Made by a program: the position numbers and the translations under genes | Notes under the pieces: model-generated | Told to the model about the DNA's origin: nothing | What the model saw: the letters and a program-made list of their open reading frames with translations, nothing else | The model's database searches: none | Shown here: one piece after another, positions 44,884-53,429 of the stretch | Layout: every line of letters starts with the position of its first letter | Numbering within the stretch: position 1 is the stretch's first letter | NCBI GenBank assembly: GCA_027023305.1 | Contig: JALVVR010000012.1 | Span: 1-58,449, forward strand | Origin: Campylobacterales bacterium | GTDB lineage: Bacteria > Campylobacterota > Campylobacteria > Campylobacterales > QNZT01 | Direction of reading: 5' to 3' | Length of the DNA stretch: 58,449 bases

Positions 44884-47849
44884 TTAATCCTCAAATAAGC
44901 TTTTTCTTTTCGAGAATATTCATTTCCATTTATCAATCCATATATTAAATCTTGTATTATAACTTTTTCTTTGCTACTTTTTAAAGGATAACATCTATTA
45001 GTTAGGTAAAAAACAATTATATCTTTTTTATTCATAAGTTGATTATCTTCTAAATATTTACATATATCAAAACAATTTGTATCAGCATAACCACCTTTAC
45101 AAAAACTTTCCCAACCTTGCACTAAGCCATTAAATTTTAAAGATAAAAACTCTTCTATCTCTTTTATAGATGGAGTATTTTTATAGCATTCTATCCCTTG
45201 GATTATACCTCTTTTATAGTTTACTTGATAATAGCTCAAAGCTATATCTCGTATCTCTTTCTCATCAATTGGTTTTGCTTTAGTGGTGCTTATACCATCT
45301 AACTCTTTTATTTGAACTTGTATAGGTTTTGATAGATTTTGGTTAAATAGTATCGCTCTACCAACTTCTAAACTTGATAAAAACTCTTTTTGTTCATCTT
45401 TTAGTGCCATAGTATTTCCTATGGCATTTTTATCATCTGTTGCAAATAGTCTGTGAACGATTTTTGTATTTGTATTTTTTAACACTTCTGGAGTAAGTTT
45501 ATCTGGTATTTGATCTACTATTATCAGAGATTCACCATATTTTCTAACTTCTGCTAACATATCAGTAAAGGTTTCAACCCCTAACTTTTTGGATGGATTA
45601 TCTCCTGGCATATATTTAGAGAGTAATCTATGGGCTTCTTCTATTAAAGTTATATGTTTAAACTCTTTGTTTTGTACTTTATACTCTTTGTATTTTTGCT
45701 TTATTGCCTCATTGAGGTTAATTAAAATAAATCCCATTATTAGTGATTTTTCAGCACCATTTTTTATTTCTTCTAGTTCTATTATTATATTTTTTTCAAC
45801 CAAATCTTTAAAATTTATCGAGCGAGGAGTATTTAACATAAAACCTTTGGCACCTACCATTAACCCTTGTAGTCTAGCTCTAATTGAACCAATATAATCA
45901 TTTTTCAATCTATCATCAAAACCTTGAGTTTTAACAACTTCTGTAGTTTTTCTTATCAAATCACTCAAAGTAGGAAATGCATAGATACCATCAGCAAAAG
46001 GGTTTTCATATCTACTATTTGTTGAAGTAGCAATATCCCATCCATACTCTTTGTAGCATTCATACAATGCACTCTCAATTATTTGAGGAATAGCTGCTTC
46101 CATATCAAAAGCAGCTTCAATAGTGGCTTTTATCATATCAACTCTTGAAGTGATACTCTCTCCTTCAAAAAACTCAAATGGATTTATTCTAAAAGGGGCT
46201 ATTCTTTCATTTCCTAAAGTAAATATCAAAATATCTTTATACTTTTTTGTTAAAACTCTATACTCTGTTTTTGCTGGTTCTATTACCATAAATGGCATAT
46301 TTGCAGAATCTAAAACTCTTTGACAAGTAGTTGTTTTACCACTTCCTGTAACCCCTGTTATAAAAGTATGTTTATTTAAACTATTTCTATCTATACTTAT
46401 CTCTATATTTAATTTTCGTCCACTTTTTATCAAGTGTCCTAAAAGTAGTTTATTTGAATCTTTTGTTTTGTTGTTATCAATATTTAAACCAAACTCTACT
46501 TCTTCTTTCAAAGCCAACCCTACAATATCTTTTTTAGGTAACCCTGCTATAACAGTTAATTCATTTGTTGAAAACCAATTAGACAATTTACTATCTGATT
46601 TTGAAAAAAGTAATCTTGCTTGTTTTAAATTTTCTGTTATATCAAACCTACTATAAGGAATTTGTATATTTTGCACTGCTTTTATCTCTTGAGGATTTGT
46701 AAGATATCTGATTTTCAAAGGTGCTTTATTGTTGTTTTCCCCAGAAAAAAGTGAACGAATAGTATTACCTAACTTTATAAGGGTTCCTTTTTCATTTGAC
46801 AAAAGATACATACCTGTATGAAAAAGTCCTTTATTTCTACCATATTCTACTCTTGTCAGTAAAAATTCATCTATATATTCAATCCATTCATTTATAACTT
46901 TTATAGTAAATTCTCTACTTTTTGTTGTTGCACTATTTTTTGCAATAGATTTTGTATAGTTTTCAGAACTTCCTTCTGTTTTAGAGTTATTTGTTCCTTC
47001 ATTTATACCTCTTGATATACTTTCACTACTGCCATCAGAAGCTGTATTTGAATAATTACTACTTGAATCAGAACTTCCTTTAGATTCAGAAATTCCTTTG
47101 TTTGTCCCTTTCGTATCAGTAAGAGAATGCCCTTTATTTTCTCCTGTAGTTGAGGAGCTACTTTTCCCCTTACTTTCTCCTTCTGTTTTACTGATGCCCT
47201 CATTTTCTTGAATAGATATATTAGCAAGTGGAGCTAATTTGTCATGAATATTGTAAAGATTGTCTTCTAACTCTTGAACTTCTTCCATCTCAAAAGGATC
47301 AGCTATTACCATCAAACAAAATTCATCTCCTAGCATAACATCAGCTAATCTATCAACTCCTTGAAAATCTTCATTATCTTCATTAACACTTGGAACACCA
47401 TCTATAGAAGCTATTCTTTTCATATTTTGCAAAATATTTAATATCTCTTTTTTATTAGAGTGCTTTACAATCTTACTTCCTCTAAAATTTGCTTCTATAT
47501 TTGCTTTTAAAATTTGCTCACCTATATCATCAATATCTAACTCTAACTCTTTTTTAAAGTTTTTATCTTTAGCTATACCAAAGTAAAAAGATACTTTATC
47601 TTTATCGCCAATTAACAAATATACAAATCTTATTCCCTCTACCATCAAAGAAGCTAAAACATTTTCTAAAGCTTCTTTTCTTGGTAGTTTTTCTTCAAAA
47701 GTTAACTCTTGAATATGATAAAACTCAAAATCTTTTAACATAATTTGTTTAGTAGATCTTACTGAACCAATAGTAGTATCTATACTCTGTCTTGTTGTAT
47801 CTTTTTTCTTTAGTATTTCTACCAATGTTTCATCTTTTTTATTTGACAT
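44880..47849 (-). CDS. HerA-like (DUF87/FtsK-HerA) ATPase with long low-complexity linker
   Basis: A 989-residue protein. Residues 1-210: a unique alpha/beta domain (FVYLLIGDKDKVSFYFGIAK). Residues about 218-300: a Ser/Gly/Thr/Lys/Asn-rich linker with repeated SKG/GTN motifs. Residues about 310-440: a second alpha/beta region with EYGRNKGLFHTGMYLLS. Residues 490-850: the HerA/FtsK motor with Walker A GVTGSGKTTT (499-508), FMVIEPAKTEYRVL, Walker B ITLIEEAHRLL (733-743) and sensor LIIVDQIPDKL. Residues about 860-989: a C-terminal domain (GWESFCKGGYADTNCFDIC). HerA/FtsK motors translocate DNA or protein as hexamers. It starts 14 nt after the zinc-ribbon gene and overlaps the 57-residue gene. The exact family is not recognised. 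Confidence 0.85.
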   Translation of the reverse strand: MSNKKDETLVEILKKKDTTRQSIDTTIGSVRSTKQIMLKDFEFYHIQELTFEEKLPRKEALENVLASLMVEGIRFVYLLIGDKDKVSFYFGIAKDKNFKKELELDIDDIGEQILKANIEANFRGSKIVKHSNKKEILNILQNMKRIASIDGVPSVNEDNEDFQGVDRLADVMLGDEFCLMVIADPFEMEEVQELEDNLYNIHDKLAPLANISIQENEGISKTEGESKGKSSSSTTGENKGHSLTDTKGTNKGISESKGSSDSSSNYSNTASDGSSESISRGINEGTNNSKTEGSSENYTKSIAKNSATTKSREFTIKVINEWIEYIDEFLLTRVEYGRNKGLFHTGMYLLSNEKGTLIKLGNTIRSLFSGENNNKAPLKIRYLTNPQEIKAVQNIQIPYSRFDITENLKQARLLFSKSDSKLSNWFSTNELTVIAGLPKKDIVGLALKEEVEFGLNIDNNKTKDSNKLLLGHLIKSGRKLNIEISIDRNSLNKHTFITGVTGSGKTTTCQRVLDSANMPFMVIEPAKTEYRVLTKKYKDILIFTLGNERIAPFRINPFEFFEGESITSRVDMIKATIEAAFDMEAAIPQIIESALYECYKEYGWDIATSTNSRYENPFADGIYAFPTLSDLIRKTTEVVKTQGFDDRLKNDYIGSIRARLQGLMVGAKGFMLNTPRSINFKDLVEKNIIIELEEIKNGAEKSLIMGFILINLNEAIKQKYKEYKVQNKEFKHITLIEEAHRLLSKYMPGDNPSKKLGVETFTDMLAEVRKYGESLIIVDQIPDKLTPEVLKNTNTKIVHRLFATDDKNAIGNTMALKDEQKEFLSSLEVGRAILFNQNLSKPIQVQIKELDGISTTKAKPIDEKEIRDIALSYYQVNYKRGIIQGIECYKNTPSIKEIEEFLSLKFNGLVQGWESFCKGGYADTNCFDICKYLEDNQLMNKKDIIVFYLTNRCYPLKSSKEKVIIQDLIYGLINGNEYSRKEKAYLRIK

Positions 47850-47863
47850 TTGTTATTACCTAG

Positions 47864-48052
47864 CTATTTCCCCAATATTCTTTTGAAGAAAGAAGTTAGA
47901 GTATTTTCTATAATATCTCTTCTTTTCATGTTCTCTCCACATTTTGGACATACTTTTATCAAATCATTTGGTGTTAGATTGTCCCCTATAGTATAAACTT
48001 TTTTATAATTACACATTTCACATACAAATAACACTTGCTTAGAAATCGGCAT
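47864..48052 (-). CDS. Small zinc-ribbon protein
   Basis: A 62-residue protein with four cysteines in two knuckles, CEMC (11-14) and CPKC (35-38), 20 residues apart, and a C-terminal amphipathic basic helix (IIENTLTSFFKRILGK). It is probably a zinc-binding accessory subunit. It lies 14 nt upstream of the HerA-like ATPase and 37 nt after the YafQ-type toxin, on the same strand, which ties it to the ATPase operon. Confidence 0.75.
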   Translation of the reverse strand: MPISKQVLFVCEMCNYKKVYTIGDNLTPNDLIKVCPKCGENMKRRDIIENTLTSFFKRILGK

Positions 48053-48089
48053 TTGAAACTCCTTTAATTTTATTCACAAAAATCCTCTT

Positions 48090-48377
48090 TTAAAAATTTT
48101 TAAACAACTGCTGATGAGTGCCTAGTCTTGCAAATTTGATAAAATCATTCTCTATTTTATAAACAAGAAGCCAGTTTGGTTTTATATGACACTCACTATA
48201 TCCTTTCCAATTTCCAATTAGCTTATGCTCTAGATACTTATCATCCAATTTTCTCTCTTCTATCAAATCATCCATAACTTGTTTTAACTTTTTAAAATCC
48301 CTATTGTTGAATTTTCCTGAGTTTTTATCTCTTTTGATATCTTTTTTAAAAGCTTTATCTAACTTTATATCTAACAC
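48090..48377 (-). CDS. YafQ/RelE-family mRNA interferase toxin
   Basis: A 95-residue toxin with YafQ signatures: a basic N-terminus (KAFKKDIKRDKNSGKF), YLEHKLIGNWKGYSECHIKPNW and the C-terminal RLGTHQQLF with the catalytic His. YafQ-type toxins cleave mRNA on the ribosome. It follows the antitoxin gene by 5 nt, in antitoxin-first order. Confidence 0.9.
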   Translation of the reverse strand: MLDIKLDKAFKKDIKRDKNSGKFNNRDFKKLKQVMDDLIEERKLDDKYLEHKLIGNWKGYSECHIKPNWLLVYKIENDFIKFARLGTHQQLFKNF

Positions 48378-48382
48378 TTTTA

Positions 48383-48640
48383 CTATAGTCCTAACTCTTC
48401 AAACAGTTCATCTTTTGAAGTATAAGTTTCAACATCTTTTTCATTTTCAAGATTTGATATAGCTTGATAAGTTTCATCATTTGCTATTTTATAGATATAT
48501 TTTTCTATATTTTTATACTTTTGATAATCCATAACAACAACAAAAGGCTTGTCTCTTTTCGTTACCAGTAAATCCTCTCTAAGAGCATCTTGAAGCTTCA
48601 TACTATTTTGCTTTAAATCACTAGCAGTTACAACTTGCAT
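48383..48640 (-). CDS. Phd/YefM-type antitoxin
   Basis: An 85-residue protein whose N-terminus (MQVVTASDLKQNSMKLQDAL, then LLVTKRDKPFVVVMDYQKYK) matches the Phd/YefM DNA-binding fold rather than the ribbon-helix-helix DinJ that usually accompanies YafQ. The acidic C-terminal part should bind and neutralise the toxin. First gene of the accessory block, with its own promoter. Confidence 0.85.
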   Translation of the reverse strand: MQVVTASDLKQNSMKLQDALREDLLVTKRDKPFVVVMDYQKYKNIEKYIYKIANDETYQAISNLENEKDVETYTSKDELFEELGL

Positions 48641-48667
48641 ATAATATCCTTTTTGTCTATTTGGGAC

Positions 48668-48673
48668 ATTATA
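48668..48673 (-). promoter_or_regulatory. Promoter (-10) of the toxin-antitoxin/HerA-like block
   Basis: A perfect TATAAT on the minus strand 28 nt before the antitoxin start, with TTGATG (48695-48690) 16 bp upstream as -35, lying inside the 3' end of der. It is the only clear promoter seen for the co-directional accessory genes. Confidence 0.55.
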
Positions 48674-48684
48674 GCAAAAAAAAG

Positions 48685-50070
48685 CTATTCATCAAAATCC
48701 TCTTCTACTTTTTTCTTTTTTGGTTCCAAAATCAAAGGGCTTCCTTCAAAGTCATACTGTTTTCTTATTTGATTCATCAGATACCTTTTATAACTAAAGT
48801 GAAGAGCTTTTGGTCTGTTCATGATAAGGGCAAATCGTGGTGGTTTTATGTCAAACTGAGTTGAGAAGTATATCTTTACAAGTTTTCCCATGTCACTTGG
48901 AAGGTGATGTCTTTGATTTGCATACTTTATAAGCTCATTTAGTTTTGCAGTTGGTACTCTTCTAGTGTAGTTTTCATAAACTCTATCTATCAAATCATAT
49001 AGCTTATGCACTCTTTTGTTTGTAAGAGCTGAAAGAGTGATGATAGGAGCAAAAGCTAAAAACTTAAATCTATCTCTAACTCTCTCTATACTCTCTTCAT
49101 AAGAGTACTTTGCATTGTCCCATTTGTTTAAAACTATGATAACTGCAAGATTGTTTTTCTCACTATAACTTGCTATCCTCTCATCAAGTTCTTTAAAATC
49201 TTCTGATGAGTCAAGTACAAGTAGGGCTAAATCTGCATTTTCTAGTTGTTTTTGAGTTCTATTTAGGGCAAATTTCTCTATCCCTTCTATCCTTCCTCTT
49301 CTTCTTATACCTGCAGTGTCAACAAAAGTGTACTGCTTATCATCTCTTAATATCATTTCATCTATCGGGTCGATAGTGGTTCCAGCTATTGAACTTACAA
49401 CACTTCTATCCTCTCCTAAAAGGGCATTTAAAAGTGAGCTTTTTCCTACATTTACTCGACCTATGATTGCTATCTTTATCTCTTTGTTTTCTTTTTCATT
49501 TTCTAGTTTTTCATCAAGAGACAAAAAGTCTTCAAAACTTATATCTTCATCTTCACTTATATCTAACTCTATCTCAGGTTCTCCTTCTAAGTTAGCATCA
49601 ATCCAATTTATAAGTTTTCTTGTATTTCTATTGTGAGAGACTGATAAAAAGAAAAGATTTTTAGCTCCAAAAGAACTAAACTCCCACCCTATTCTCTCCT
49701 CATGAGAGTCATTATCTATCTTGTTTACAACTAAAGCTATAGTTTTTCCCATCTTTTGAAGCTCATAAAAAATCCTTTTATCATCATCATCTGGTAAAAG
49801 TTTTCCATCCACCATAAAAAGGATAATATCAGCCCTCTGTGCAGCTTCTATCGACTTTTTATGAACCTCTATAAACATCTCATTTGATTTATCTAGTCCA
49901 CCTGTGTCAACAAGCATAGCTTTTTTGTTGTTTATTTCAACCTCAGCTTTTTTTACATCTCTTGTTGTTCCACTTACATCACTTGTTATGGCATTTCTCT
50001 CTCTAGCTATACGATTGAAAAGTGAACTTTTACCAACATTTGGTTTTCCTATTAGTGCTATTGTTTGCAT
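48685..50070 (-). CDS. der: Ribosome-associated GTPase Der (EngA)
   Basis: A 461-residue double GTPase: G domain 1 with GKPNVGKSSLFNRIA and VSGTTRDVKKAEV, an acidic linker, G domain 2 with GRVNVGKSSLLNALL, GTTIDPIDE, DTAGIRRRGRI and NKWD, and a C-terminal KH-like domain (FSTQFDIKPPRFALIMNRPK). It acts in 50S subunit assembly. The -35 region of its promoter falls inside the left end of the MITE-like element. Confidence 0.97.
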   Translation of the reverse strand: MQTIALIGKPNVGKSSLFNRIARERNAITSDVSGTTRDVKKAEVEINNKKAMLVDTGGLDKSNEMFIEVHKKSIEAAQRADIILFMVDGKLLPDDDDKRIFYELQKMGKTIALVVNKIDNDSHEERIGWEFSSFGAKNLFFLSVSHNRNTRKLINWIDANLEGEPEIELDISEDEDISFEDFLSLDEKLENEKENKEIKIAIIGRVNVGKSSLLNALLGEDRSVVSSIAGTTIDPIDEMILRDDKQYTFVDTAGIRRRGRIEGIEKFALNRTQKQLENADLALLVLDSSEDFKELDERIASYSEKNNLAVIIVLNKWDNAKYSYEESIERVRDRFKFLAFAPIITLSALTNKRVHKLYDLIDRVYENYTRRVPTAKLNELIKYANQRHHLPSDMGKLVKIYFSTQFDIKPPRFALIMNRPKALHFSYKRYLMNQIRKQYDFEGSPLILEPKKKKVEEDFDE

Positions 50071-50097
50071 CTGTATCCTTTGCTATTAGCAATATAA

Positions 50098-50129
50098 GGG
50101 TATCACTAAAAACTATATATAGTCCATAG
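50098..50129 (+). repeat. Left terminal inverted repeat (32 bp)
   Basis: Begins GGGTATCACTAAAAAC; pairs with 50333-50364 at 31 of 32 positions. Confidence 0.9.
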
Positions 50130-50131
50130 AA

Positions 50132-50226
50132 GGCAAAAAAAGTATAAGATTTTAGAAAAAAAATTAGAAGGACTACCATAAGGTAATTCAAAAATTTTTT
50201 TTCTGAAAGATTGTACTTTTTTTACC
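50132..50226. repeat. Inner inverted repeat A
   Basis: Two 34-nt arms (50132-50165, 50193-50226) pair at 29 of 34 positions, including AAAAAAAGTA and an A8/T8 block, enclosing a 27-nt loop with a small TACC/GGTA stem. Confidence 0.75.
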
Positions 50227-50236
50227 TTCCTTTCAG

Positions 50237-50333
50237 GTTTTAAAAGTTTGTTCATATACTACGTTATAACTCTTTAACTATGCTTAGCATGGTTTTCATC
50301 GTTATGCCTTGTCTATAAACAAACTTTTAAAAC
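50237..50333. repeat. Inner inverted repeat B
   Basis: Arms 50237-50256 and 50314-50333 (GTTTTAAAAGTTTGTTCATA and its near-perfect complement, one difference) enclose a 57-nt loop that contains a short ATGCT-T-AGCAT palindrome. Confidence 0.8.
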
Positions 50334-50364
50334 TATGGGCTATATATAGTTTTTAGTGATACCC
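50333..50364 (-). repeat. Right terminal inverted repeat (32 bp)
   Basis: Reverse-complement counterpart of 50098-50129; ends TTTTTAGTGATACCC on the plus strand, 4 nt before the kdsA -10 box. Confidence 0.9.
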
Positions 50365-50367
50365 TAG

Positions 50368-50373
50368 TATAAT
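50368..50373 (+). promoter_or_regulatory. -10 box of kdsA next to the element end
   Basis: A perfect TATAAT 28 nt before the kdsA start. Any -35 or upstream element lies in the right terminal inverted repeat. AAGGAAG serves as ribosome site. Confidence 0.5.
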
Positions 50374-50400
50374 ATATCAAAATATGTATAAAGGAAGCCT

Positions 50401-51195
50401 ATGATTTTGATAGCAGGACCTTGTGTTATAGAGGATGAAGAGACAGTTTTTGAGATAGCTAGAAAACTAAAAAAATATCATGAAGACAAAGCAATAGATT
50501 TTTATTTTAAAGCTAGTTTTGATAAGGCAAATAGAACTAGTTTGGATAGTTTTAGAGGTCCAGGACTTACCAAAGGATTAGGGATTTTACAAAAGGTAAA
50601 AGATAAGTTTGGATACAAAATCCTCACTGATGTTCATGAATCAGCTCAGATAAAAGAGGTATCAAAAGTCGCTGATGTCTTACAAATTCCTGCCTTTTTA
50701 TGCCGTCAAACAGATCTTTTAGTTGAAGCTGCAAAGAGTGATTGTGTGGTAAATATCAAAAAAGGGCAATTTATAAATCCAACTGACATGAAGTACTCTG
50801 TTTTAAAAGTTTTAAAAACTAGAGGATATGACAACTATAGTTATGAAACATCAAAGAAGGCAAAAGTTTGGCTAACTGAGAGAGGAAGCACTTTTGGATA
50901 TGGTAACTTAGTGGTTGATATGAGAAGTTTAATCATCATGAGAGAGTTTGCACCAGTTATATTTGATGCAACTCACTCTGTTCAGATGCCAGGAAGTGGA
51001 GATGGAAAAAGTGGTGGGAAAAGAGAGTTTGTAGCACCACTCTCTCGTGGGGCTGCAGCTGTTGGAGTAGATGGATTTTTCTTTGAGACTCATATTTCTC
51101 CAGATTCTGCACTAAGTGATGGACCAAATATGGTAACTTTGGAAGATTTAGATGAGATTGTTAAAAAAGTTAGAGAGATTGGTGCTACTTTATAG
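50401..51195 (+). CDS. kdsA: 3-deoxy-8-phosphooctulonate (Kdo-8-P) synthase
   Basis: A 264-residue TIM-barrel enzyme: [77 protein letters not shown]. It condenses phosphoenolpyruvate with arabinose-5-phosphate for LPS Kdo. It ends in an 11-nt tail-to-tail overlap with the CmoA-like gene. Confidence 0.97.
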   Translation: MILIAGPCVIEDEETVFEIARKLKKYHEDKAIDFYFKASFDKANRTSLDSFRGPGLTKGLGILQKVKDKFGYKILTDVHESAQIKEVSKVADVLQIPAFLCRQTDLLVEAAKSDCVVNIKKGQFINPTDMKYSVLKVLKTRGYDNYSYETSKKAKVWLTERGSTFGYGNLVVDMRSLIIMREFAPVIFDATHSVQMPGSGDGKSGGKREFVAPLSRGAAAVGVDGFFFETHISPDSALSDGPNMVTLEDLDEIVKKVREIGATL

Positions 51196-51889
51196 CTAAG
51201 ATTCCCTCAAAATTAAGGTATTTAAAAACAGTAAGGATATCAACAAATCCTGCTCTTTTTAACATATCTTTGTTTGCCTCACTTGAAAAAGGCTCTAGTA
51301 CTCCTTTTAAGCTTCTTTGTTTTGAGATAATCTCTTCAGGATTGTAGCCATTTTTTAACTTGTATTCCATATATAAAGTAGAGGTTATATCTTGAAATCT
51401 TGCATCATTTGCCCTAACTTTTTCAAACATAACAAAAGCCCCACCCCAATTTAGGGAGTTATAAACTTTGTCTATTAAGTTTTGCCTAAATTTTGGATGT
51501 ATGAATTGGGTTGTATAGTATGAAATAATAAAGTCTGATTTTTCAAGTTCACTTGTAACTATATCATCACAAATAAACTCTAAGTTTTTCTCACTATATC
51601 TCTTTTTTGCCTCACGAACCATATCTTGTTCAACTTCTATGGCTTTAAATTTTGCTTCTCTAAATGAGTGCTTTTTTGCTAAATTATATGATAGTTTTCC
51701 AGTAGAAGATCCTAGCTCATAAACAGTAGAGTCATCTTTTATAAAAAAATCACTTAAATCCTCTATAAGTTTATGTCCATCTTTATAGTAAGGAATAGAA
51801 CGATTTATATGCTCTTCAAAGTTTTTAACAGTCTCACCATTAAATTTCCAGTTTGCATTTTTTGCTACTATATCATCCCCTACTTTCAC
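51185..51889 (-). CDS. CmoA-like SAM-dependent methyltransferase-fold enzyme
   Basis: A 234-residue Rossmann protein: [28 protein letters not shown] resembles the CmoA N-terminus, followed by the SAM motif [15 protein letters not shown] and [11 protein letters not shown] with the FVMFEKV strand. CmoA makes carboxy-S-adenosylmethionine for tRNA wobble cmo5U. No cmoB lies nearby, so the assignment is by similarity only. It follows ubiE by 6 nt. Confidence 0.75.
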   Translation of the reverse strand: MKVGDDIVAKNANWKFNGETVKNFEEHINRSIPYYKDGHKLIEDLSDFFIKDDSTVYELGSSTGKLSYNLAKKHSFREAKFKAIEVEQDMVREAKKRYSEKNLEFICDDIVTSELEKSDFIISYYTTQFIHPKFRQNLIDKVYNSLNWGGAFVMFEKVRANDARFQDITSTLYMEYKLKNGYNPEEIISKQRSLKGVLEPFSSEANKDMLKRAGFVDILTVFKYLNFEGILAIK

Positions 51890-51895
51890 TTTAAT

Positions 51896-52606
51896 CTACT
51901 TTTTTCTCGCTATAAAAAGAGTTGATATATCCATAGAGTATCCTTTTGCTTCTAACACTTCAAATCCAACCTCTTTAAGCTCATCTACTAAATCCTCTTT
52001 AGTTAAAAAGCCATCGATAGAGTTTGGTAGATAGTTGTATGCAGAGAAATTTTTAGATAAAATCCCACCTATAACAGGAAGGATCTTTTTCATGTAAAAA
52101 TCCCTTAGATATGAGATAAGAGTCTGTTTTTTTAGCTTTGTAAACTCTAATATAACTAAGATTCCATCTTTTTTCAAAACTCTATGAAACTCTGTAAGTC
52201 CCTCTACTCTATCAACTACATTTCTAAGTCCATAAGAGATACTAAGTATATCAACACTTTCATCTTTAAATGGCAAATCTTTAGCCTGAGCCTCAACAAA
52301 AGTTGCATTTAATCCCTTTTTCTTTGCTTCTTCTAACATACCCGTTGATGGATCAGCTCCTATAATTTGCTCTATGGTTATAGAGTTTTTACTTGCAAAC
52401 TTATCCCAGTTTTCACACATATCACCTGTACCACAAGCAACATCTAAAATCTTCTCTATACTCTCTTTTCCATATATATCAAAACATTTTTGACAAGCTA
52501 TCTCTCTCCACTTTCTATCTACTCCAAAACTCAAAACTCTGTTTGCGACATCATAAGTCTTTGAGATGTCGTTAAACATTGAGACTATTTTTTCTTGTTT
52601 ATTCAA
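51896..52606 (-). CDS. ubiE: Demethylmenaquinone/ubiquinone methyltransferase
   Basis: A 236-residue enzyme: MFNDISKTYDVANRVLSFG, DVACGTGDMCENW, GADPSTGMLEEA, SISYGLRNVVDR, and LKKDGILVILEFTK, the UbiE/MenG signatures. In Campylobacterota it completes menaquinone. It lies 9 nt after the M48 lipoprotein gene. Confidence 0.95.
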   Translation of the reverse strand: MNKQEKIVSMFNDISKTYDVANRVLSFGVDRKWREIACQKCFDIYGKESIEKILDVACGTGDMCENWDKFASKNSITIEQIIGADPSTGMLEEAKKKGLNATFVEAQAKDLPFKDESVDILSISYGLRNVVDRVEGLTEFHRVLKKDGILVILEFTKLKKQTLISYLRDFYMKKILPVIGGILSKNFSAYNYLPNSIDGFLTKEDLVDELKEVGFEVLEAKGYSMDISTLFIARKK

Positions 52607-52615
52607 ATTTCACCC

Positions 52616-53383
52616 TTATCTTCTTGATTGATTATATATAGCTACTGCTCTTGGCATGATAGCTTGTAATCTTTGAATTCTATGAGAATCACTAGGGTGA
52701 GTAGAAGCAAACTCTGGTGGTTTTTTCATGTTTTGAGACATAGCTCTCATTTTATTCCAAAACTCTATCGCAACTCTTGGATCATATCCAGCTTTAGCAG
52801 CTAAATAAAGTCCAATCTCATCAGCTTCATACTCAAACTTCCTACTATATGGTAAAAATACTCCATACCCTGCACCGATACCATAAGCTTGATTTATCAT
52901 GTTTTGATATTTTGCTCCTGCTGCTCTCACTGCTATTTTTTTTGCTAAATCTCCTAGTTCCATCATACTAACTCTCTCAGCACCATGTCTAGCTATAGCA
53001 TGAGCCACTTCATGACCTAAGACTATAGCAAGTTCATTTTCATTGCTTACAACTTTGAAAAGTCCTGTATAAACAAAAATCTTTCCACCAGGAAGACAAA
53101 AAGCATTTACTTGTTTTGAGTTTATTACATGAAACTCCCACTGATAATTTGGCTGATTTGCAGCTCTTGCTATTCTACTTCCTACTCTTCTAACCATAGC
53201 ATTTAGTCTTGCATCATGACTAATAGGCTCATGAGTGAGTATTTGCCTTTCAGCTTGTAGTCCCATCTGCATCTCTTGACCTGGAGAAACTAAAATCAAC
53301 TGTTTTCTTCCAGTGTATGGAGAGTGTGAACATGCTGTGAGCATGAAAAGCAAAACTGATAAAAAAAGATTTTTAACTATCAT
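52616..53383 (-). CDS. M48-family metalloprotease lipoprotein
   Basis: A 255-residue protein with a lipoprotein signal (LLFMLTACSHSPYTGRKQL, Cys18) and an M48 zinc peptidase domain: HEVAHAIARHG (HEXXH, about 124) and the downstream EYEADEIGLYLAAKAGY Glu ligand, ending ASTHPSDSHRIQRL. Similar to LoiP/YcaL-type periplasmic quality-control proteases at the outer membrane. It precedes ubiE on the same strand. Confidence 0.93.
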   Translation of the reverse strand: MIVKNLFLSVLLFMLTACSHSPYTGRKQLILVSPGQEMQMGLQAERQILTHEPISHDARLNAMVRRVGSRIARAANQPNYQWEFHVINSKQVNAFCLPGGKIFVYTGLFKVVSNENELAIVLGHEVAHAIARHGAERVSMMELGDLAKKIAVRAAGAKYQNMINQAYGIGAGYGVFLPYSRKFEYEADEIGLYLAAKAGYDPRVAIEFWNKMRAMSQNMKKPPEFASTHPSDSHRIQRLQAIMPRAVAIYNQSRR

Positions 53384-53429
53384 CTAAAACTCCTAAAAAT
53401 TTGATTTTAAGATGATAGCTAAAAGTAGT

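Larger units (their letters stand above)
50098..50364. mobile_element. MITE-like element with nested inverted repeats
   Basis: A 267-bp non-coding unit bounded by 32-bp terminal inverted repeats that differ at one base (50098-50129 and 50333-50364). Inside lie two further inverted repeats: 50132-50165 with 50193-50226 (34 nt, five differences) and 50237-50256 with 50314-50333 (20 nt, one difference). No transposase or ORF of useful size is present, and no clear target duplication was seen. It fills almost the whole 330-bp gap between the divergent genes der and kdsA. Confidence 0.75.

Noticed and set aside
47003..47227. A 74-codon frame within the Ser/Gly linker of the HerA-like gene
   Set aside because: Same strand but another frame of a low-complexity repeat region; composition reflects the repeat and there is no upstream ribosome site.
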